Below, piece by piece: positions 5,787 through 10,954 of a DNA stretch of 10,954 bases. The notes beneath the pieces were generated by a model. The model saw only the letters and a program-made list of their open reading frames with translations, searched no databases and was not told where the DNA came from. The translations under genes were made by a program, and so were the position numbers. The stretch comes from Lachnospiraceae bacterium. GTDB taxonomy: Bacteria; Bacillota; Clostridia; Lachnospirales; Lachnospiraceae. The DNA lies in assembly GCA_009774615.1 (NCBI GenBank), contig VSOC01000035.1, positions 22,177 to 33,130 on the forward strand, given 5' to 3'. The first letter of the stretch is position 1; every line of letters begins with the position of its first letter.

Positions 5787-7463
5787 TCAACCAATCAAAA
5801 CAGCAAATGCCTCATAAGGCCGAAGCACGCCCTCTTTTCCGGGATTTTCGTAGTTGGCAATCAGATACCTGCCGCCGGCAAACTCTTCCGGTAAAGTAAA
5901 TGCCGTTTCTTGATCCGTAAAATTGCAGACCACAAGAAGCTTTTCCTTTCCCAACGTCCGCTGATAGGCAAAGATTTCTTCGCTGTCCGCAAAAAGAAGC
6001 TTGTAATCGCCGTGGACAATGATGGGATACTGTTTTCTTAAGGCAATTAACTTCTGGTAGTGATAAAATACGGAACCGGGATCTTCAAGGGCAGCTTTGG
6101 CATTGATTTCCTTATAGTTCGGATTAACCGGCATCCACGGCTCGCCCTTCGTAAATCCGGCCTGTGCGCTCTCATCCCACTGCATCGGCGTGCGGGCGTT
6201 ATCCCGGCTTATCCTGGTAATGCAGGGCCAAAATTCCTCGTGAGAAACACGACCGGATTTGCACCACTCTTCGTAGGCATGAATGCTTTCAATATCATGA
6301 AAATCCTCTGGATCTTTAAAAGGATAATTGGTCATACCCAGTTCCTCGCCCTGATAAATATAGGGAGTTCCCTGCATCAGGTGAAGGCAGGTGGCAAGCA
6401 TCTTTGCCGACAGTACACGCCATTGGGGTGCATCATTGCCAAACCTTGATACAGCCCTTGGCTGATCGTGATTATCCCAGAATAAGCTGTTCCACGCCTT
6501 TCCGTAGAGTTCGTTCTGCCAGCGTGAGAGAATCGCCTTTAAGGTCGTCAGGGGCATTCTTTTATCCGTCCACTTCCCATACTTTCCGCCGCAGTCCACA
6601 TGCTGGAACTGGAACACCATATTTAATTCCTGCTCATCCTTTCCCGCATAGCGGCAGGCTTCCTCAGGGGTAACACCTGCGGTTTCCCCTACCGTCATCA
6701 GGTCATACTTCGACAATACTTCCCGGTTCATTTCTTTAAGATAGTTATGAACATTCGGGCCGTGAACGCAGTAGGGAGAAAAATCCCCGTAAAGTCCGCG
6801 GATTTTTCCGTCCGGCATTTCCTTTGTCTTGGAAATCATGCTGATAACATCCATGCGGAAGCCGTCAATTCCCTTTTGGCACCACCAGTTCATCATGGCA
6901 AAAACTTCACTGCGCACCTTGGGGTTATCCCAGTTTAAATCCGGCTGTTTTTTGGAAAAGAGATGAAGGTAGTACTGCCCCCGCTCTTTGTCAAATTCCC
7001 AGGCGCTTCCGCCAAAACACGCTCCCCAGTTATTCGGTGCAGAACCGTCTTTTTTTGCATCCCTCCAGAGATAATAATCGCTGTATGGATTGTCCTTACT
7101 TTTCCGGCTCTCCACAAACCAGCGGTGTTCATCCGAGGTGTGATTGACCACCAAATCCATAACGATTTTCAGCCCCTTTTCATGTGCCTTGAAAAGCAGT
7201 TCGTCAAAATCTTCCATTGTTCCAAATTCTTCCATAATTGCCTGGTAATCACTGATGTCATAACCGTTATCATCATTGGGCGACTGATAGATAGGCGACA
7301 TCCAAATCACGTCCACACCCAGGGTTTTTAAATAATCCAGGCGGCTGATAATTCCCTGCAAATCCCCGATGCCGTCCCCGTTGCTGTCCATAAAACTCCG
7401 GGGATAAATCTGATAAACCACAGCTTCCTTCCACCATGCAGTACGCGTATTGTTCTCCATCAT
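5787..7463 (-). CDS. Alpha-glucosidase, GH13 oligo-1,6-glucosidase (MalL type)
   Basis: This cytoplasmic enzyme hydrolyses terminal alpha-linked glucose from short oligosaccharides. The 558 residues match the family's usual 555-565. In order: WWKEAVVYQIYPRSF (10-24), the calcium-site motif DSNGDGIGD (26-34), region I DLVVNH (103-108), GFRMDV with nucleophile Asp205, TVGE with acid/base Glu260, and NHDQPR with Asp333. Val206 after the nucleophile is, by published comparisons, typical of alpha-1,6-preferring (isomaltase) enzymes rather than maltases. The trehalose-6-phosphate hydrolase and sucrase relatives cannot be fully excluded. I place the start at 7463, six bases after GGAG; the ATG at 7460 is equally possible. 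An in-frame ATG at 7484 has no ribosome binding site. It lies 225 bases downstream of the creatininase-like gene, so it may be the last gene of the transporter operon or have its own promoter. Confidence 0.94.
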   Translation of the reverse strand: MMENNTRTAWWKEAVVYQIYPRSFMDSNGDGIGDLQGIISRLDYLKTLGVDVIWMSPIYQSPNDDNGYDISDYQAIMEEFGTMEDFDELLFKAHEKGLKIVMDLVVNHTSDEHRWFVESRKSKDNPYSDYYLWRDAKKDGSAPNNWGACFGGSAWEFDKERGQYYLHLFSKKQPDLNWDNPKVRSEVFAMMNWWCQKGIDGFRMDVISMISKTKEMPDGKIRGLYGDFSPYCVHGPNVHNYLKEMNREVLSKYDLMTVGETAGVTPEEACRYAGKDEQELNMVFQFQHVDCGGKYGKWTDKRMPLTTLKAILSRWQNELYGKAWNSLFWDNHDQPRAVSRFGNDAPQWRVLSAKMLATCLHLMQGTPYIYQGEELGMTNYPFKDPEDFHDIESIHAYEEWCKSGRVSHEEFWPCITRISRDNARTPMQWDESAQAGFTKGEPWMPVNPNYKEINAKAALEDPGSVFYHYQKLIALRKQYPIIVHGDYKLLFADSEEIFAYQRTLGKEKLLVVCNFTDQETAFTLPEEFAGGRYLIANYENPGKEGVLRPYEAFAVLIG

Positions 7464-7548
7464 GCTCTTCTCCATTCTTTTCATGTTTTTTAACTATTTT
7501 TTCCTTTTATTTTTGGTTTTCTGTGTCTATATGGATGATGAACCTTCT

Positions 7549-7658
7549 GGATACTATCCTACTTGATTTTTTCAAAAAAATCTTGCAGTATTTTTTACTA
7601 TACATAACACAATCTTGACTTTGTAAGGATTCTAACACGGGCAAACAGCCCAGGTCAT
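7549..7658. other. Gap between creatininase-like gene and alpha-glucosidase: palindromes and weak promoter
   Basis: The non-coding gap (7464-7688) holds three symmetrical elements: GGATACTATCC (7549-7559), an A/T hairpin GATTTTTT/AAAAAATC (7565-7582), and GGGC-AAACA-GCCC near 7640-7652. On the minus strand a weak TTACAA-18-TATAGT pair near 7596-7625 could be a promoter for the glucosidase. None is strong enough to call firmly; a repressor site or an mRNA-processing region are both possible. Confidence 0.3.
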
Positions 7659-7688
7659 CTACATTCGCCTAGACAAGAAAAATCCTTT

Positions 7689-8456
7689 TTACAGCTTCAG
7701 AAACCCGCATTCCCGTCTAAGGCATTCCTTCATATTTTCCAAAGCATGCCTAATCATCTGCTGTCCAAATTCTGCGGATGCCGTCTCCAGCGGATTCTCT
7801 CCTGCCACCCCAATCAGCCGGGATTTATCGGGAGCCTCCTGCATCTGCACCAGTTCCGGCCTTAATGCCATCATAAGCGATGTTTCATTGGCACCCGCAT
7901 GGTCATTTTGGATTTTCAGCTTTTCTTCCTGCGCGAAATCCCAAGCAGTATAAAGGAACATTCCCCATTCCTCCCTGACCCTCTCTCTGATTCCCTGAAA
8001 ACACTTAATGGACGGGCCATGTCCATGTCCGATTACCACCTGAAAACCTGCCCTGTGCAGCTGTTCCATAATATTCATCAGCAAATCCTCAAACAGCCGG
8101 ACAGGAACCCAGTATGCACTTCCCGGAAGCTGCTGTGTGTCATAAACAGTTACCGTTCCCCCCGTGTTAATATCCATTCCATAATATTTCCTGCTGCCGT
8201 CCTCGAATATCCTGTCCGGCCCCACAAAAAGAGACGGCAGAACAATCCCCCCTACCTCTTCTGCCATTATCTTAAACAGCCCTTTCGACTGAATCCCGTC
8301 TGCCCCCAGAGGCAGATGAGGCCCGTGCCACTCCAAAGTCCCCAATGGCAGATAAGCTATCGGCATTTCATCCAGCCGCTTCCGGAATCCCTTTGGGCAC
8401 AAATTTTCATAAAATACTTCTCTATATTCCTCTGCTCCCCTATCCTTTGACTGCAC
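7689..8456 (-). CDS. Creatininase-family metallohydrolase of unknown substrate
   Basis: The creatininase family (creatininase, formamide deformylase ArfB, the mycofactocin protein MftE) holds two metals and usually cleaves amide bonds. The 255-residue product shows the metal motif LGTLEWHGPHLPLGADG (Glu42, His44, Asp53, spaced as in creatininase), a glycine/histidine loop GHGHG (143-147), and NDHAGANETS (184-193, Glu191). The loop differs from the common NGHGGN: a histidine replaces the residue that is glutamate in true creatininase, so creatinine is an unlikely substrate. The GTG start at 8456 overlaps the permease gene by 17 bases, preceded by AAGGGGG nine bases away; no better in-frame start is visible. 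The overlap implies translational coupling with the transporter, suggesting a role in processing the imported compound. That role is inference. Confidence 0.85.
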   Translation of the reverse strand: MQSKDRGAEEYREVFYENLCPKGFRKRLDEMPIAYLPLGTLEWHGPHLPLGADGIQSKGLFKIMAEEVGGIVLPSLFVGPDRIFEDGSRKYYGMDINTGGTVTVYDTQQLPGSAYWVPVRLFEDLLMNIMEQLHRAGFQVVIGHGHGPSIKCFQGIRERVREEWGMFLYTAWDFAQEEKLKIQNDHAGANETSLMMALRPELVQMQEAPDKSRLIGVAGENPLETASAEFGQQMIRHALENMKECLRRECGFLKL

Positions 8457-9267
8457 CTGAAAGAACCCCCTTTATAATCCATTTTTGGCAAAAAACATAA
8501 AATACAATAATTGGTATAATTGCCAGTACAAGCATCGCCAGCATCAGACCTAAGTCAATCGAACCATACCCGCCGCGCAAATATTGTATGGCAACCGGTA
8601 TTGTCCTATATTCCGACCCGATAACCAGATACGGCAGCAAATAATCGTTCCAAATCCACATGGTATTCAGCACACTGACCGTAACAACAATAGGTTTCAG
8701 AACCGGAAGAATTATCTTGTTGTAAATCCCCATAATGGAACACCCATCCATCATAGCTGCCTCTTCCAGCGAAACCGGAATAGATTTGATAAATCCGGTA
8801 AACATAAAAACAGAAAGCCCTGAGCCAAATCCTACATAGATATAAATGATGCCCGGCAAATTATCAAGGTTCAGCATATTCGATATTTTCACCAGAGTAA
8901 ACATTACCATCTGGAAAGGAACCATCATGGAAAAAGCAAACATAAAATACAGTATATTTGCAAACCTGCTTTTTACACGCACAATATACCAGGCCGTCAT
9001 AGATGTCAGTAGGATAATAAGGGAAACCGCACATACCGTAATGGTCAGAGAGATGGCAAACGCCCTGAAAAACTGAATTTTTTCCACACCCTCTATATAA
9101 TTGCCCAACCCTACAAAAGATTCCCTGTCCGGCAGCATGAAAGGCTTGTTATTAATAAACAGCTTGCTCTTAAAGGAGTTAAAAAAAACAATTACGATAG
9201 GGCTGATAAAAACGGCAGATATCAATGCCAGCAATATATTCTTCCCTATACGATTCGCTTTTCCCAT
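8440..9267 (-). CDS. Carbohydrate ABC transporter permease, MalG type
   Basis: This is the second integral membrane subunit of a CUT1 (maltose/oligosaccharide type) importer. The 275 residues form about six membrane helices: the first at about 10-30, a cluster between 70 and 165, and the last at about 240-262. Between them is the cytoplasmic EAA loop, EEAAMMDGCSIMGIYNKIILP (about 168-188), which docks on the ATPase. The ATG overlaps the stop of the upstream permease as TGATG, with GGAGGTGGAG as ribosome binding site, a standard coupled arrangement. Its own 3' end overlaps the creatininase-like gene. No ATPase gene is present in the window, in keeping with CUT1 systems that share one MsmK/UgpC-like ATPase. 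The sugar cannot be read from the permease. Confidence 0.94.
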   Translation of the reverse strand: MGKANRIGKNILLALISAVFISPIVIVFFNSFKSKLFINNKPFMLPDRESFVGLGNYIEGVEKIQFFRAFAISLTITVCAVSLIILLTSMTAWYIVRVKSRFANILYFMFAFSMMVPFQMVMFTLVKISNMLNLDNLPGIIYIYVGFGSGLSVFMFTGFIKSIPVSLEEAAMMDGCSIMGIYNKIILPVLKPIVVTVSVLNTMWIWNDYLLPYLVIGSEYRTIPVAIQYLRGGYGSIDLGLMLAMLVLAIIPIIVFYVFCQKWIIKGVLSGAVKG

Positions 9268-10109
9268 CAGTTCTCCACCTCCCTCTTCCTTGTCAGCATC
9301 AGCTGAGTCACCGATATGACAGCCAAGATAACGAAGAATACAACTGCCTTCGCCTGCCCGACCCCTTCATATCCCATACGGTTATAAAATGAGTTAAAAA
9401 TATCCAAGGTAATCATAGAAGTGCTTTTCCCCGGAAGACCTGCCGTCAGCGCAAGGTTTAAGTCAAACATCTTAAAAGAGTTCGTAATTGTCATAAACAT
9501 GCATATGGTAATGGAAGGCATAATTAACGGCAATATAATTCTGCGCAACATCTGAATTTTAGTCACGCCGTCAATCATCGCGGCTTCCTTCACATCCTCG
9601 GAAACATTTTGAATGCCCGCAATATAGATAATCATCATATAGCCAATCATCTGCCAGTTCAAGGCGACTACCATACCCCAAAAGCCATATTTGGCACTGG
9701 CCGTCAATGTGGTTCTGGAAAACGCCAGTACCCCGTTAATGATTACCTGCCATATATATCCAAGCACAATGCCGCCCAGCAGGTTCGGCATAAAAATCAC
9801 CGTCCTGAAAAAATTTGTCCCTTTTCCCGTCTGCGACAAGACATTTGCCAGAGCAAACGCAGCCAGATTAACCGTTACCACATTTACCACGGTAAATTTT
9901 ACCGTAAAAAATAAAGAAGAAAGAAAATCTTTATCCTTAAAAGCCATCGCATAATTTTTCAGCCCTATCCATTGGGCATCCGTAACCGTTGTAAATTTTG
10001 TAAATGACAGATATATTCCCAGAACAAATGGTATCAGGAATGCGATGACATACGCAGCCAAAGTCGGCAATACCAGTATTGGAAAGTTCTTCCTAAATGC
10101 TTTCTGCAT
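9267..10109 (-). CDS. Carbohydrate ABC transporter permease, MalF type
   Basis: This is the first integral membrane subunit of the CUT1 importer, pairing with the MalG-type subunit encoded immediately after. The product has 280 residues with about six helices: the first at about 10-34 (LVLPTLAAYVIAFLIPFVLG), the last near 255-273. The EAA loop is EAAMIDGVTKIQMLRRIILP (about 175-194). I choose the ATG at 10109, five bases after AAGGAGG. An in-frame ATG at 10175 would add a hydrophilic 22-residue tail, has no binding site, and would swallow the AAGGAGG. It lacks the long periplasmic P2 insertion of enterobacterial MalF, as Gram-positive members do. It follows the binding-protein gene after 171 bases containing a stem-loop. 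Confidence 0.94.
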   Translation of the reverse strand: MQKAFRKNFPILVLPTLAAYVIAFLIPFVLGIYLSFTKFTTVTDAQWIGLKNYAMAFKDKDFLSSLFFTVKFTVVNVVTVNLAAFALANVLSQTGKGTNFFRTVIFMPNLLGGIVLGYIWQVIINGVLAFSRTTLTASAKYGFWGMVVALNWQMIGYMMIIYIAGIQNVSEDVKEAAMIDGVTKIQMLRRIILPLIMPSITICMFMTITNSFKMFDLNLALTAGLPGKSTSMITLDIFNSFYNRMGYEGVGQAKAVVFFVILAVISVTQLMLTRKREVEN

Positions 10110-10202
10110 ACAGCCCTCCTTGCGCCCCATCCCACCAGACGGAGCGCTTATTTCTCTTTTCCTTTTATCAGTCATTGTTTGTCATCTATGGTCTTTCTGT
10201 AA

Positions 10203-10238
10203 AAGGGCAGAAAATAACATGTTTCATTCTCTGCCCTT
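10203..10238. other. Stem-loop between the sugar-binding protein and permease genes
   Basis: AAGGGCAGA (10203-10211) and TCTGCCCTT (10230-10238) pair perfectly over nine bases around an 18-base loop, which can extend the stem further (AAT/ATT). On the minus strand four T follow. In transporter operons such structures after the binding-protein gene often protect the upstream message or terminate part of the transcripts, giving excess binding protein. Here that role is inferred from position. Confidence 0.65.
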
Positions 10239-10280
10239 CCCTTCCCTCTTTCAAAGCATGTTTATCACACGCTCCAAACC

Positions 10281-10954
10281 TTATTGACTGATTAAACTCT
10301 TTTCGTTTTTCCAGGTGTCTTTCGTCTGTTCCACCACGGCATCCCATTCCATATTTCCCTGCGTATATTCCAGCAGGTAACTGCCGAACTGATTTTTAAA
10401 CTCCTGACTCGGAAAGCTTGTAAAGTTCCATGAAATGGAAGTCAGACTCCCGTCGTTCATATAAGTCAGCATTTCCTTCACCAGCGGATTGTCCGGGCGT
10501 TCTTCCTCCGAAAAAGTTGAAAATGGAGGAATCATCCCTAAAATACCGTTGCAGTAACTCTTTCCGGTATCGCTGCCGAACAGCCATGACAGAAACTCCA
10601 AAGATGCTTTCTGGTCAGCTGCCGAAATTTTACTGTTCACACAAATATAGTTTTCCGTCCCTGTGCAGAGTCCTTGCTGCTCTTCTCCTTCTATCCCTGT
10701 ATAAATCGGAAGAAATTTCACATTTTCCTCCTGTACCTTATTTCCGTCCAAATCATAAATCATTGCCCATCCCCAGTTTCCGTTCTGTATCATGGCAACT
10801 TTCTCCGCGGCAAATTCCGCCATGGATTCCTCTACATTTTTTGCCCCTACCATAGTAGGCTCGGTACAGGAATTGTTGATGATGTTGGGGTCGAATAAAT
10901 AAATTTATATTGCCCCAAATTGTTAGCACCTTGAAAATTTCACACAAATTCTTT
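10281..10954 (-). pseudogene. ABC transporter sugar-binding protein, C-terminal part, frameshifted
   Basis: Extracellular binding lipoproteins of CUT1 importers capture the sugar and deliver it to the permeases. From 10853 to 10281 one frame encodes 190 residues typical of the C-terminal half: AEFAAEKVAMIQNGNWGW, LPIYTGIEGEEQQGLCTGTE, then LEFLSWLFGSDTGK and a helical tail. The homologous-looking reading continues upstream of 10853 (LFDPNIINNSCTEPT) but meets an in-frame TAA at 10905-10907. The frame that is open to the window edge (LCEIFKVLTIWGNINLF) is offset. Removing one copy of a TTTA tandem (plus strand AAAT at 10897-10900 and 10901-10904) joins the two seamlessly. So the gene is probably disrupted, or the sequence has an error. 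The N-terminus and signal peptide lie outside the window. Confidence 0.75.

Noticed and set aside
6060..6449. 129-codon plus-strand reading frame within the alpha-glucosidase
   Set aside because: It lies opposite a well-supported GH13 gene, has no ribosome binding site and has a composition typical of an antisense shadow.
7899..8450. 183-codon plus-strand reading frame opposite the creatininase-like gene
   Set aside because: The minus-strand gene has clear metal-binding motifs; the opposite frame has none and no start signals.
9267..10175. Start of the MalF-type permease at 10175
   Set aside because: There is no ribosome binding site there, and the 22 extra hydrophilic residues span the AAGGAGG that serves the ATG at 10109.
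10753..10947. 64-codon minus-strand reading frame at the window edge as a separate gene
   Set aside because: Its first part is better explained as the continuation of the binding-protein gene before the frameshift; the remainder is an off-frame shadow.

Overview
The window looks like a chromosomal segment of a low-to-mid GC Firmicute, most likely a gut-type Lachnospiraceae/Clostridia. The reasons are AGGAGG-type ribosome binding sites, sigma-A-like promoters, Clostridia-like purine enzymes and a CUT1 sugar transporter operon with no ATPase gene. This assignment rests on protein character only; no search was run.

Layout. (1) 1-3918, purine block: purA (196-1479, +) converges on a purC-purB pair (minus strand) across a shared bidirectional terminator at 1493-1528. 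The three enzymes cover SAICAR formation (PurC), both lyase steps (PurB) and IMP to adenylosuccinate (PurA). PurB is the long, eukaryote-like form. purC has a clear sigma-A promoter, with a patch of short direct repeats just upstream. (2) 3919-5786, small accessory island: a single-pass membrane protein of unknown function (minus), a complete hicA-hicB toxin-antitoxin pair (plus) divergent from it, and a wrecked ADP-ribosylglycohydrolase gene with a large internal deletion and frame change. Inverted and direct repeats follow the wreck. (3) 5787-10954, carbohydrate block, all on the minus strand. In transcription order it holds the C-terminal part of a sugar-binding lipoprotein gene (cut by the window edge and apparently frameshifted by a TTTA duplication), two CUT1 permeases, a creatininase-family metallohydrolase overlapping the second permease, and, after a 225-base gap, a GH13 oligo-1,6-glucosidase.

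How it works together. The carbohydrate block would import an alpha-glucoside or related oligosaccharide and cleave it in the cytoplasm; an ATPase encoded elsewhere would power the permeases. The creatininase-like protein is translationally coupled to the permease, but its substrate cannot be read from sequence. If the binding-protein frameshift is real, the importer is probably inactive in this strain.

No plainly new multi-gene system was found. The best leads are the frameshift in the binding-protein gene, the creatininase-like gene inside a sugar-import operon, the operator-like palindromes at several promoters, and the repeat patch before purC.
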